A program made the translations under genes and the position numbers. The notes beneath the pieces were generated by a model that searched no databases, was not told the origin of the DNA, and saw nothing but the letters and a program-made list of their open reading frames with translations. From DATATB01 sp036268995 (GTDB lineage Bacteria > Planctomycetota > Planctomycetia > Pirellulales > PNKZ01), in NCBI GenBank assembly GCA_036268995.1, contig DATATB010000096.1, positions 1 through 64,000 on the forward strand: a stretch of DNA of 64,000 bases, given 5' to 3'. Each line of letters begins with the position of its first letter. The stretch's first letter is position 1. Shown here one piece after another: positions 26,638 to 35,065 of the stretch.

Positions 26638-28113
26638 CTAACCGTGCTTGGGCGGCTTTCCATCGATCCACGGTCCGGCCAGTTTTTGATACGCGGGCGG
26701 AAAGAACTTGCTGCCAGTGTCGCCGGCGGTCCAGCCGGGAACGTGATGCGGCGTGGCATGGGCTTTGGACATCTTTTCCCAGCCTTTCGCCCAACTGGTG
26801 TCGCCGCCGCTGACGTTGCCCCCCTTGTCGATCTGAAAGACTTTGCCCTGGCGATAACACTCGACGGCCAGCGTGACCATCATCACGGCCGCCGCGCCCA
26901 ACTCTGGATCGTTGTTCACGGCGCTGGGCTTGCCGGCACGAATCGCATCCAGAAAATTCGCCTGGTGGGTCATGTCGAAGTTATACGGCGTCGTGGCCTC
27001 GACTCGTTCCTTCTTGGCATTGCGGTCGCCGGTGACTTGAGCACGCTCGGGAATGAACTCGAACGCGGCTTTCGGGCCGCTGGGGAAGTTGTCGAACACG
27101 ATCAAGCCGCTGTGTCCGCGAATCAAAGTTTCGTTGCGGCGTTCTTCGGAAACCATCGTGCTGCAGACCACGCCCTGCACGCCTTCGTGGAAATCGGCAA
27201 TCACGGTGGCCACGTCGGGCACTTGGCGATCGTCGTATTCCATGAAGATGCCGCCGCCTCCAACCACGCGGCCGGGATAGCGCAGCCCGGTGGCTTTGAG
27301 CATGCCCGTCACGCGGTGCACGAACAGGTCGCCGAGCATCCCGCAACTGAACGGCCAGTAGCAGCGCCATTGGCCGTACGTGGCCCGGTCGAACGGCATC
27401 ATCGGCGCGAGCCCTTCGTCGACGCCCAGCCAGCGTTTCCAGTCGATCGTGTCGGGCGTCATTTCCGCGGTGATTTCGTTGTGACGCGACATTCCGTAGC
27501 GCGAGTTGCGGAACCATTCGGTCTGAAACTGCACGACTTTGCCGAGCCGGCCGGCATCGATCATCTCGCGTGCCTTGTCCCAGATCGGCGAGCTGGTCGA
27601 CTGCACGCCGACTTGCATCACCAGCCCACTTTTCTTCCAGGCCTGCACCACGTCCTTGGCCTGCTCCAGGGTATGCGTCATCGGCTTTTCGCAATACACG
27701 TTCACGCCCGCCGCCAGCGCGTCGATCGATTGCTTCGCATGCCAATGGTCGGGCGTGCCGATGCAGACGCCGTCCAGTTTGGCGTCGGCCAGCATTTCGC
27801 GGTAATCGACGTAGGTCTTGGGCGCGGTGCCCGTTTCGGACTGAATAAAATTTGCGGCCCGATCGCGATGCACCGAATACACGTCGCACACGGCGACCAG
27901 GTCGATCGGCTGGTCAAGCTTGCGCAGCTCGACCATTGGCTTGACGTGCGCTGCAAATCCGCGGCGGCCGGGACCGATAAAGCCGATCCGCAACCGCTCA
28001 TTGGCGGCCCGTGGCTGAGGAGCGGCCAGAGTTTGGGCCACCGCGCAACTGGCGGCCACGCCCCCGGCGGTGCTGCGGATGAATGTGCGTCGCGAGAGAC
28101 TGTCTTCGGACAT
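26638..28113 (-). CDS. Tat-exported Gfo/Idh/MocA oxidoreductase
   Basis: 491 aa. The N-terminus carries a twin-arginine signal (SRRTFI at 7-12, then a hydrophobic stretch to about 35), so the enzyme is exported folded with its cofactor. The Rossmann motif follows as GFIGPGRRG, and the family EKP motif as YCEKPMTH. NAD(P)-dependent oxidation or reduction of a sugar or cyclitol is expected; exported members often hold the cofactor tightly. The gene is separated from the PIG-L gene by 48 bp and from the NagB-like gene by 5 bp, so it sits inside the presumed sugar operon. The substrate is unknown. Confidence 0.88.
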   Translation of the reverse strand: MSEDSLSRRTFIRSTAGGVAASCAVAQTLAAPQPRAANERLRIGFIGPGRRGFAAHVKPMVELRKLDQPIDLVAVCDVYSVHRDRAANFIQSETGTAPKTYVDYREMLADAKLDGVCIGTPDHWHAKQSIDALAAGVNVYCEKPMTHTLEQAKDVVQAWKKSGLVMQVGVQSTSSPIWDKAREMIDAGRLGKVVQFQTEWFRNSRYGMSRHNEITAEMTPDTIDWKRWLGVDEGLAPMMPFDRATYGQWRCYWPFSCGMLGDLFVHRVTGMLKATGLRYPGRVVGGGGIFMEYDDRQVPDVATVIADFHEGVQGVVCSTMVSEERRNETLIRGHSGLIVFDNFPSGPKAAFEFIPERAQVTGDRNAKKERVEATTPYNFDMTHQANFLDAIRAGKPSAVNNDPELGAAAVMMVTLAVECYRQGKVFQIDKGGNVSGGDTSWAKGWEKMSKAHATPHHVPGWTAGDTGSKFFPPAYQKLAGPWIDGKPPKHG

Positions 28114-28161
28114 CGCTCATGCTCCTATACTGACGATGGAATGCTTCTGGATTGTGTCAGC

Positions 28162-28866
28162 CTACCACGCACGGACCCGCTTCATGGCGCGGTGAATGCG
28201 AAACGCTTCTGCGGCTCGCACGCCGGCTTGAGCGCCGCGTGCTTCGGCCTGCCGAACCATGAGCGCATCAACGGCCGGAAAACCGGAACCCGCGCGAGCG
28301 ATCTGGCTCCGGTGGCAATGGATCATTTGCCGCTTCAATTCAAGCTGATCGCTGATATCGATGTAAATCTCGGGGCTGAAACCGTGCATGTCGACCGTGT
28401 CGAGCCACCACACGGCCGGCGGCATCTCCAGCGGCGGCGACGCCGTGTGATGACCGGGCGAAGCGCTGAACCATGAGGCCGCTTCGGCCAGCGCCGAGGC
28501 GGCGCGATGATCGGCATGGTAGTCGGATGCCGCGTGGGCCACGACCAGCGTCGGCCGGAATTGCCGGAACCGCTGGATCACGATCGCCCGCGACTCGACC
28601 GTATCGAACAGTTCGCCATCGCCAAAATCGCCAAACAGCAGTTCCGCTCCCAACAGACCGGCCGAAGCGGCCATTTCCGCCCGGCGGACTTCGGCCAGGT
28701 TCGGCAGCGGCGGATCGGGCTGGCCCTTGTCCCCGCGGCAGAGCACGCACATGCCGATTGCCGCGCCGTCGGCTTTGGCCCGTGCCAAAGTGCCCGCGCA
28801 CAAGAACTCGTCGTCCGGATGGGCCAGCACGGCCAGGACTCGCTCGCGATCAAACGACAATCGCAC
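28162..28866 (-). CDS. PIG-L/LmbE family deacetylase
   Basis: 234 aa, predicted cytosolic. The zinc site is clear: AHPDDE (H16, D18, D19) and the second motif DYHADHR with its histidines. Family members remove N-acetyl groups from GlcNAc-containing substrates. The start is taken as GTG at 28866, with GAGG 8 nt upstream and 5 bp after the stop of the preceding oxidoreductase gene; the longer frame would run 93 codons into that gene and looks like antisense-free filler. With a NagB-like isomerase two genes on, deacetylation of an N-acetylated sugar is a coherent role. Confidence 0.87.
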   Translation of the reverse strand: MRLSFDRERVLAVLAHPDDEFLCAGTLARAKADGAAIGMCVLCRGDKGQPDPPLPNLAEVRRAEMAASAGLLGAELLFGDFGDGELFDTVESRAIVIQRFRQFRPTLVVAHAASDYHADHRAASALAEAASWFSASPGHHTASPPLEMPPAVWWLDTVDMHGFSPEIYIDISDQLELKRQMIHCHRSQIARAGSGFPAVDALMVRQAEARGAQAGVRAAEAFRIHRAMKRVRAW

Positions 28867-28871
28867 GTCGA

Positions 28872-29912
28872 TTACCTCGCGTCGAGGGGCACGGGCATTC
28901 CGGTTTCGGCCGACCGTTCCGCGGCCAGGCACATGGCGACCGACCACCGGCCATCTTCGCCGGTGGCCGCCAGCGGCTGGCCATCGTTGATCGCCCGCAC
29001 GAACATCGCGATCTGGGTTTCCAGCTCGAACAGTTCGCCGGCGGCCGTATTCACGGGCGGCGACGCGACCGTTTCGCCGTCGAAGGTCTTTAGAAAAAAC
29101 GTGGGCTGCCGAGTGCGGTCCATCACGCCGCTCCAACTGGCCCAAAGGGCGCCACGACTGCCGGAGACTTTGACCGTCTGATGATGCTCGAAAGCACTGA
29201 GCGTTTGCGACACGACGGCGTAGGCTCCGCCGGGAAAGTGGACGATGGCGCTGAAATTGTCACGAAGCTCGGGATGCTCCGGCCGTCGGGCCTTGGCCGC
29301 CGCATACACGCTCGTCGGCTCGCCCAGAGAGCTGAAATACCAGCGGGCAAGATCGAAAAAGTGGATCGGCTCTTCCAGCACCCAACTACCCACGCGCTCG
29401 ATATCGTAACGCCATCCATCGGCGCCGGTGCGGTAAGGCTTGCGCGACAGCTCGACCAGCACGTGCTGCGGCTCGCCAATAAAGCCCTCGTCGATCAATT
29501 GCTTGACCTTGCCCCACAGGGACGACAGCCGCATCTCATGGCCAATCGCCAGCAACCGCTCGTGCCGGCGGGCGGTCGATTGCAATTCGTCGCACTCGGC
29601 GACCGACAGCGCCATCGGCTTTTCGAGCAGCAGGTGCCGGCCCGAGGCCAGCGCCGCACAGCCCACTTCGCGGTGCAAATGGCTGGGCAGCACCACGTCG
29701 ATCACGTCCAGGTCCGGCTGCTCGAGCAGCTTGCGATAGTCGGCATACACCTCGGCTGCCGGATACTGCTGCCGGGCGGCGGCGCTGCTTTCGGGCGAGC
29801 GCGCGCAAATGGCGGCCAGTTCGGCGCCGGGCGTTTTCGCGATCGCCTCGGCGTGGCAACGGCCCCAGGCGCCGAAACCGATCAATCCAAATCGTACGGG
29901 AGAACCGGCCAT
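28872..29912 (-). CDS. Gfo/Idh/MocA oxidoreductase, cytosolic
   Basis: 346 aa. The Rossmann loop is GLIGFGAWGRCH (residues 8-19) and the EKP motif is LLEKPMAL, with the downstream GEPQHV and EEPIHFFDL elements of the family. It has no signal peptide. The start at 29912 has GGAG 7 nt upstream, and the 17-codon extension to 29963 was rejected. It is the first gene of the eleven-gene minus-strand run and is divergent from the ROK regulator at 30326, which makes it a likely target of that regulator. It probably performs NAD(P)-dependent oxidation of a sugar or amino-sugar derivative. Confidence 0.88.
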   Translation of the reverse strand: MAGSPVRFGLIGFGAWGRCHAEAIAKTPGAELAAICARSPESSAAARQQYPAAEVYADYRKLLEQPDLDVIDVVLPSHLHREVGCAALASGRHLLLEKPMALSVAECDELQSTARRHERLLAIGHEMRLSSLWGKVKQLIDEGFIGEPQHVLVELSRKPYRTGADGWRYDIERVGSWVLEEPIHFFDLARWYFSSLGEPTSVYAAAKARRPEHPELRDNFSAIVHFPGGAYAVVSQTLSAFEHHQTVKVSGSRGALWASWSGVMDRTRQPTFFLKTFDGETVASPPVNTAAGELFELETQIAMFVRAINDGQPLAATGEDGRWSVAMCLAAERSAETGMPVPLDAR

Positions 29913-30034
29913 CAACACGCTCCACGGCAGGCGACTGGTGCGGCAGGAGAGAGCACCCGGCACAAGGGATCGTGCCCAGGCGGCTACGGCTCGCCATGAT
30001 AAACCTGCCTTTTCGGCCGGTCAACCAATTAGCG

Positions 30035-30048
30035 TATGTTTTCATACA
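30035..30048. promoter_or_regulatory. candidate operator between divergent genes
   Basis: Perfect 5-bp inverted repeat GTATG/CATAC with a TTTT spacer, 123 bp upstream of the minus-strand oxidoreductase start and about 280 bp before the ROK gene. The position suits autoregulation of the divergent promoters, but the repeat is short. Confidence 0.3.
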
Positions 30049-30089
30049 GTAAGACAAATGGGATTGAAACACGAAGAAAAGCGGGGGGG

Positions 30090-30203
30090 AATTGAACAGA
30101 AGGCCGCGAAGGACGCGAAGAAAGACAAAAAACGAAGGAAGAAGACCTACATTTTTCCTCATATTTCTTCGTCTTTGCGTCCTTTGCGACCTTCTGTTCA
30201 ATT
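30090..30203. repeat. dispersed inverted repeat, TTGAACAGAAGG...CCTTCTGTTCAA family
   Basis: The left arm (30090-30126) and right arm (30171-30203) are near-complementary and contain AATTGAACAGAAGG and CCTTCTGTTCAATT around GCGAAGGACGCGAAG-type cores. The 44-bp loop is A/T-rich. A degenerate half-copy (CTTTGCGTCCTTCTG) recurs at 49084-49098. It is non-coding and lies between divergent genes, so it is not a simple terminator. Confidence 0.8.
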
Positions 30204-30325
30204 CCTTTTTGGTTGTCGTGCTTCCCTCGTTTCGGTAAAACAGTGCAGGTTATTGACGCGTGTGCGATGTGATAACATACTGCTGGTTCGCAGTGACTCT
30301 GTTGGCCGAGAGCCCTCCGACTGCC

Positions 30326-31570
30326 ATGCACCCGCGACCGCGCGAAACGAAACTGGCTGCCAAGAAGCACGCCATCTTGAACGAGGCATTCCGCCCGGGC
30401 GGCTGTTCGCGGCTCGAGCTGGCGCGGCGGTTGAATATCAATGCCACGATGGTCGGCAAGTATGTCGGCGAGTTTCTGCGGCGCCGGCTGCTGGTGGAAG
30501 AGGGGGGCGGCTCGTCGGCCCGCGGGCCGGTGCCGGTGCTCTTGCGCCCGAACCCGCGGCACGGTTGCTTTCTGGGGCTCGATTTCGAAGCTCTGCGCGC
30601 GCGGGCCGTGCTCTGCGATTTCGCCGGCAACGTGCTGCATCAAAAAGAACAGCCCTTCCGCCTGGGCATTTCGCGCGAGCAGGTGCTGAAGCAAATCATC
30701 GGCCTGGCCCGGCAACTGGCCGAGCGGGTCGAGTCGCCGCTGCTGTCGGTCGGCATCGCCGCGCCCGGCCAGCTCGACTGTGCCGCCGGCCGCGTAGTGC
30801 ACTACCGGATGCTAAAGGATTTCGACCAGGTTCCGGTGGCCGAGCGCTTTCAGGAAGTGTTCGACGCTCCGGTATTTATCGAAGACAACATTCGCGCGGC
30901 GGCCTACGCCGAGCTGCTGCGTGGCCACGGCCAGGGCCGGCGGAATTTTCTTTGCCTCGCGGTGCGCTCGGGCGTCGGGCTGGGCATCGTCATCGACGGC
31001 AAGCTGTATCGCGGCAACGACCAGATGTCCGGCGAAGCGGGCTACCTCGTCTTGTCCACGGCCGATGGGCCACGTTTGGCCACCGAGCTGGTCTCCAACC
31101 GCGGGTTTGTCGAAGCCACGGTCAAGCTGCTCCGCTCGCGCCGCACGACGGCAGCCCGGCAGCAACTCTTGAAACGGCGACTGCTGAAGCGCGACGAGGA
31201 GCTGACGCTGGCCGATATCGTGACGGCCGCCGAGGATGGCGACGAATGGCTGCACGCGCGGCTGGTGCAACTCGGCGAGCATTTGGGAATTCTCACCGCG
31301 AATCTCGCCAATTTGTTTGCTCCGGAAAAGATCCTGCTCGTCGGCGAAGTGCCGAACTGCTCGGCCATCGTGCGGCAGACGATGGAGCGCACATTCCGCC
31401 ATTACACATTGCCGCAAATTCTGAAAACGGCCTACCTCGAGGACTCGGCGTTGGGCCCCTTTAGCGGTGCCCTGGGGGTCGCCTGGCAAGGATTCGCCCG
31501 GCTATTTCCGCTGGATGCCGAGACCGTGATTCCCAATGGAAAGGCTCGCCATGAAACTGTTCTTGGATAG
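30326..31570 (+). CDS. ROK family transcriptional regulator
   Basis: 414 aa. The N-terminus (about 15-62) is a winged helix-turn-helix (SRLELARRLNINATMVGKYV) and the rest is a ROK sugar-kinase-like domain with the phosphate-binding LGLDFEALRARAVLCDFAG segment and EDNIRAAAYAE, the counterpart of the catalytic ENDAN motif. The zinc-binding CxCGxxGC cluster of many ROK proteins is absent. These proteins are usually repressors released by a sugar or sugar phosphate. The gene is divergent from the sugar operon and overlaps the next gene by 20 bp. The start at 30326 is chosen over an upstream frame beginning at 30260; neither has a strong ribosome binding site. Confidence 0.88.
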   Translation: MHPRPRETKLAAKKHAILNEAFRPGGCSRLELARRLNINATMVGKYVGEFLRRRLLVEEGGGSSARGPVPVLLRPNPRHGCFLGLDFEALRARAVLCDFAGNVLHQKEQPFRLGISREQVLKQIIGLARQLAERVESPLLSVGIAAPGQLDCAAGRVVHYRMLKDFDQVPVAERFQEVFDAPVFIEDNIRAAAYAELLRGHGQGRRNFLCLAVRSGVGLGIVIDGKLYRGNDQMSGEAGYLVLSTADGPRLATELVSNRGFVEATVKLLRSRRTTAARQQLLKRRLLKRDEELTLADIVTAAEDGDEWLHARLVQLGEHLGILTANLANLFAPEKILLVGEVPNCSAIVRQTMERTFRHYTLPQILKTAYLEDSALGPFSGALGVAWQGFARLFPLDAETVIPNGKARHETVLG

Positions 31571-32222
31571 CGCCAAAACGGACGAAATCCAGCACGCGCT
31601 CGAAACCTGGGATATCGACGGCCTGACCACCAATCCGCGCCATGTCCGCGACTCGGGCAAGGCGCTGCGCGTCGTGCTGGCGGAGATCGCCGAGCTATTT
31701 CGCGGAACCGACAAGCCGGTGAGCGTCGAAGTCGATCCACATCTGACCGACTGGCGCGAGATCGTGGCCCAAGGTCGCGAGCTGGCCCGGCTGTCGCCGA
31801 ATTTTGTGGTCAAGATCGGGGTCAGCGAGGGCGGCTTGCGGGCCGCGCGCGAGCTGGCCGGCGCGGGCATCCGAATCAACGTCACGCTGGTCTTTTCGGT
31901 CGCGCAGGCCTGGCATGCGGCCCGGGCGGGCGCGGCCTACATCAGCCCGTTCCTCGGCTGGAAGGAGCAGTACGGCGACAGCGCCTGCACGTTGGTGGGC
32001 GACATCCGCACGATGCTCGACCGGCACGCTTATCGGGCCGAGATCATCGCCGCCGCCGTGCGCAACACGCAGCAAATCACGGAGGCGGCCATCGCCGGCG
32101 CGCATTGCCTGACGGCCGGCTTGACCGCTTATCAAGACAGTTTCCGCAGCCCCTACACGACGATGGGCGAACGGATTTTTCAGGACGCCTGGGACGCCAC
32201 GCCCGGCCACAAACCAAAATGA
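31551..32222 (+). CDS. transaldolase/fructose-6-phosphate aldolase-like protein
   Basis: 223 aa, the length of the short FSA/TalC class. The N-terminus MKLFLDSAKTDEI and GLTTNPRHV match the class I aldolase barrel, and the Schiff-base Lys is expected in NFVVKIGVSEGGLRAA. The second half carries AYISPFLG and the GDIRTMLD segment. The start overlaps the ROK gene by 20 bp with GGAAAGG just upstream, so the two are translationally coupled. The expected reaction is reversible aldol cleavage or transfer on a sugar phosphate; the exact substrate is open because the usual SLI after TTNP is RHV here. Confidence 0.85.
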   Translation: MKLFLDSAKTDEIQHALETWDIDGLTTNPRHVRDSGKALRVVLAEIAELFRGTDKPVSVEVDPHLTDWREIVAQGRELARLSPNFVVKIGVSEGGLRAARELAGAGIRINVTLVFSVAQAWHAARAGAAYISPFLGWKEQYGDSACTLVGDIRTMLDRHAYRAEIIAAAVRNTQQITEAAIAGAHCLTAGLTAYQDSFRSPYTTMGERIFQDAWDATPGHKPK

Positions 32223-32278
32223 TCGCGCGATCCCACGATCGCATCTTCCCGCCCCCCAACACCCCACCTACCGCTGCC

Positions 32279-33526
32279 ATGCACACCGACGACTTGCTCT
32301 CCACCGAGCGCCCCACATTTGTCACCCACCTGGAATGCGGCCTCAAAGGCGACCATTACCCGGCCGACCAGATACACGGCCTGTCGAAGGCGGGCCGTCC
32401 GCTGTTGGTGCGTTACGACCTGCCGGCCCTGGCTCGCGCAGTGACTAAACAGGCGTTGGCCGCCCGGCCGTCGGGCTTGTGGCGCTACCGCGAGTTTCTG
32501 CCGGTGCGGCACAGCAAAAACGTCGTCACGCTGGGCGAGGTCGAAACGCCGCTGGTGCATTTTTCCAAATTGCAGGCAGGGCGCGGCATGCTGTGGGTTA
32601 AGGACGAAGGCCGGCTGCCGACCGGCTCGTTCAAAGCCCGGGGTTTGTGCATGGCCGTGTCGATGGCCAAGGAGTTGGGCATCCGCAAGGTGGCCATGCC
32701 GACCAACGGCAACGCCGGAGCCGCGCTGGCCGCCTACGCCAGCCGGGTCGGGATGGAGTCGTATATCTTCTGCCCGGAAGACACGCCGGAAATCAACGTT
32801 CGCGAAATCGCCGCCCAGGGTGCCAAGGTGTGGCGCGTCAACGGCCTGATCAACGACTGCGGCCGCATCGTCGGCGCCGGCAAAGAAACGATGGGCTGGT
32901 TCGATTTCTCCACGCTCAAAGAGCCCTACCGCATCGAGGGTAAAAAGACGATGGGCCTGGAGCTGGCCGATCAGATGGGCTGGCGCGTGCCCGACGTGAT
33001 CTTTTATCCCACCGGCGGCGGCACCGGGCTGATCGGCATGTGGAAAGCCTTTCAAGAGTTGCAGACGATCGGCTGGCTCACTGGCAAGCTGCCGCGGATG
33101 ATCGCAGTGCAGGCCAGCGGCTGCGCGCCGATCGTCAAGGCTTACGAAGACGGCGTCGAACATGCCGATCTGTGGGCCAATGCCCACACGATGGCCTACG
33201 GCATCCGCGTGCCGGCGGCCGTGGGCGATTTTCTGATCCTGCGCGCGGTGCGCGAAAGCGGCGGGTTTGCCATGGCCGTCGACGACGACGCCATCATCCA
33301 AGCCCGCCGGCAAGCGGCCGAGCAAGAGGGTTTGCTGCTGTGCCCGGAGGGGGCCGCCACGCTCGCGGCCTATCAGCTTGCACTGTCGCAGGGACGCATC
33401 TCGCCCGACGAATCGGCCGTACTGTTCAATTGTGCCAGCGGCCTGAAATACGAACTGCCACCGATGCCGCGAAAACTCGATTGCACGCAACCCATCGATT
33501 TCGCCAGCCTCGGCCGCACAACTTAA
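32279..33526 (+). CDS. thrC: threonine synthase (PLP-dependent)
   Basis: 415 aa. It has the fold II PLP signature with K119 in GSFKARG, TNGNAGAALAAYA for the phosphate-binding loop, and PTGGGTGLIGMWKA. The length and the N-terminal CGLKGDHYPAD segment (Cys-containing) fit the plant/archaeal-type threonine synthase, which converts O-phosphohomoserine to threonine. An alternative start at 32219 overlaps the aldolase stop as ATGA but adds 20 residues of unlikely sequence. Neither start has a Shine-Dalgarno sequence. Related PLP lyases acting on other phospho-amino acids cannot be excluded, especially next to a 2-hydroxyacid dehydrogenase and a RidA protein. Confidence 0.82.
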   Translation: MHTDDLLSTERPTFVTHLECGLKGDHYPADQIHGLSKAGRPLLVRYDLPALARAVTKQALAARPSGLWRYREFLPVRHSKNVVTLGEVETPLVHFSKLQAGRGMLWVKDEGRLPTGSFKARGLCMAVSMAKELGIRKVAMPTNGNAGAALAAYASRVGMESYIFCPEDTPEINVREIAAQGAKVWRVNGLINDCGRIVGAGKETMGWFDFSTLKEPYRIEGKKTMGLELADQMGWRVPDVIFYPTGGGTGLIGMWKAFQELQTIGWLTGKLPRMIAVQASGCAPIVKAYEDGVEHADLWANAHTMAYGIRVPAAVGDFLILRAVRESGGFAMAVDDDAIIQARRQAAEQEGLLLCPEGAATLAAYQLALSQGRISPDESAVLFNCASGLKYELPPMPRKLDCTQPIDFASLGRTT

Positions 33527-33542
33527 TCTTTCGAGAAGTTCG

Positions 33543-34541
33543 ATGCCTGACGTCGTCATCAGCGAAAACATCACCGGCCCTGCGATGGAAGAACTGCGGC
33601 AGCGGTTCGACGTGGCGCTGGAGCCCGAGCTGTGGCGCTCGCCCGATCGGCTGCTCGCGCTGGTGCGCGAGGCTCGGGCCATCATCGTGCGCAACCAGAC
33701 GCGGGTCACCGCGGAAGTGCTGGCCGCCGGCCAGCGCCTGGAGATCGTCGGTCGGGCCGGTGCAGGCCTGGACAATATCGATACGGAAGCCGCCACGCGC
33801 GGCGGGATCGTGGTCAGTTATGCGCCGAACGAAAACTCGCTGTCGGTCGCGGAATTGACGCTGGGCTTGATGTTGGCGCTGGCTCGCCGCATTCCAGCCG
33901 CCGATCGCGACACGCATGCGGGCGGCTGGAATCGCCAGCAATTTACCGGGGTCGAGCTCAGCGGCAAAACGCTAGGCATCGTGGGCCTGGGGCGAATCGG
34001 ACGCCTGGTGGCCCAGCGGGCCAGGGCTTTTGGCATGACGCTCGTGGCCTACGATCCGCTCGTTGATCCGCAATCGCCTGCGGTGCGCAACCTGGAAGTC
34101 CGCTTGATCGGCTTGGAAGAACTGCTGGCCACGGCCGACTGTGTCACGTGCCACTTGCCGCTGGTGCCGGCAACCCGCGCGCTGTTCGATTATCAGCGCT
34201 TTGCCTTGATGAAGCGGACCGCCGTGTTCGTCAACGCGTCACGCGGCGAAATGGTGGACGAAGCGGGCTTGATCCGAGCTTTGGAAGAGGGCCGGCTGGC
34301 CGGTGCGGCGCTCGACGTTCGGGCCTGCGAGCCGCCCCAGCGCGATCAACTCGCCGCGATGGAGCAGGTGATCCTCACGCCGCACATCGGCGCGTTCACG
34401 CTCGAGGCCCAAGATCGCGTCGTGGCCGCCGTCTGTCGCGACGTGACGGCCGTGCTCTCGGGCGAGGCGGCCGAGAATCACGCGAATTTTCCCCGTCCGC
34501 AGCGGGGGACTGAACTCAACCCTAAAAACCATTCCGGCTAA
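33543..34541 (+). CDS. D-isomer-specific 2-hydroxyacid dehydrogenase
   Basis: 332 aa. The NAD-binding loop is GIVGLGRIGRLVAQ (145-158), and the catalytic triad can be placed at R234 (NASRGE), E263 (CEPP) and H281 (TPHIGAF). It resembles the catalytic core of 3-phosphoglycerate dehydrogenase but has no C-terminal ACT domain, so it could be SerA-like or a glyoxylate/hydroxypyruvate reductase. It follows threonine synthase by 16 bp and precedes a RidA gene by 12 bp, in what looks like one operon. The GAGAAG near 33532 may be the ribosome binding site. Confidence 0.88.
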   Translation: MPDVVISENITGPAMEELRQRFDVALEPELWRSPDRLLALVREARAIIVRNQTRVTAEVLAAGQRLEIVGRAGAGLDNIDTEAATRGGIVVSYAPNENSLSVAELTLGLMLALARRIPAADRDTHAGGWNRQQFTGVELSGKTLGIVGLGRIGRLVAQRARAFGMTLVAYDPLVDPQSPAVRNLEVRLIGLEELLATADCVTCHLPLVPATRALFDYQRFALMKRTAVFVNASRGEMVDEAGLIRALEEGRLAGAALDVRACEPPQRDQLAAMEQVILTPHIGAFTLEAQDRVVAAVCRDVTAVLSGEAAENHANFPRPQRGTELNPKNHSG

Positions 34542-34553
34542 TCGGAGGCGTGC

Positions 34554-35039
34554 ATGTCGATCGAAGCGCGTTTACAGGAACTGGGGCTCGCCTTGCCGGC
34601 CGTCGCCAAGCCGGTGGCGGCTTACGTCCCGGCGGTCGAGAGTGGCAGCCAGGTATTCGTCAGCGGCCAGCTTCCAATGGCCGGTGGCCAGCTTCCAATG
34701 GCCGGTGGCCAGCTTCTCAGCACGGGCAAGGTGCCATCGCAAGTGTCGATCGAAACGGCGCAGCAGGCCGCGCGCCAGTGCGTGCTCAACGGCCTGGCCG
34801 CGTTGCACGCGCAGCTCGGCGGCGATTGGAACCGCCTGGTGCGGGTCGTGCGCATCGGCGCGTTCGTGCAATCCGACAACGATTTTTTCCAACAGTCGCA
34901 AGTGGCCAACGGCGCTAGCGAACTGCTGCAAGCCATTCTGGGCGACGCGGGGCGCCATGCCCGGGCAGCCGTCGGCGTGAATGCCCTGCCGCTGAACGCC
35001 CCGGTCGAGGTCGAGTTTTTATTCGAAATCCGCAAGTGA
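34554..35039 (+). CDS. RidA/YjgF family enamine/imine deaminase
   Basis: 161 aa, longer than the typical 125-155. The family core is present, including VFVSGQLP, the GKVPSQVS segment and the conserved C-terminal ALPLNAPVEVEFLFEI. RidA-type proteins hydrolyse reactive 2-aminoacrylate-like imines made by PLP enzymes, which suits its place after a PLP-dependent threonine synthase-like gene. The loop after VSGQLP contains a 21-bp tandem duplication (QLPMAGG twice), which lengthens a region near the trimer surface. The stop at 35037-35039 is 26 bp before the next start. Confidence 0.85.
   Translation: MSIEARLQELGLALPAVAKPVAAYVPAVESGSQVFVSGQLPMAGGQLPMAGGQLLSTGKVPSQVSIETAQQAARQCVLNGLAALHAQLGGDWNRLVRVVRIGAFVQSDNDFFQQSQVANGASELLQAILGDAGRHARAAVGVNALPLNAPVEVEFLFEIRK
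34665..34706 (+). repeat. 21-bp in-frame tandem duplication within ridA-like gene
   Basis: The 21-bp unit GGCCAGCTTCCAATGGCCGG(T) occurs twice exactly, followed by the first 9-10 bases of a third copy. It duplicates seven residues (QLPMAGG). Exact identity of the copies implies a recent event or a strain-variable site. Confidence 0.92.
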
Positions 35040-35065
35040 GCAATGCATGTCCAGCGAGGAATCTC

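Larger units (their letters stand above)
29913..30325. other. divergent control region between sugar operon and ROK gene
   Basis: 413 bp. It holds a small inverted repeat GTATG-TTTT-CATAC (30035-30048), a possible operator or part of one. It also holds a large dispersed inverted repeat (30090-30203) and an AT-rich stretch with TTGACG at 30253-30258. No fully convincing -10 element at 16-18 bp was found, so promoters are not assigned. Confidence 0.5.

Noticed and set aside
26644..28476. 610-codon plus-strand frame opposite the Tat Gfo/Idh/MocA gene
   Set aside because: No motifs and it crosses a gene boundary; the opposite strand has a clear Tat signal and EKP motif.
32219..32278. Earlier ATGA-overlap start for threonine synthase
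   Set aside because: It would add 20 residues (Pro-rich, no family similarity) and has no better ribosome binding site; 32279 was kept though not certain.
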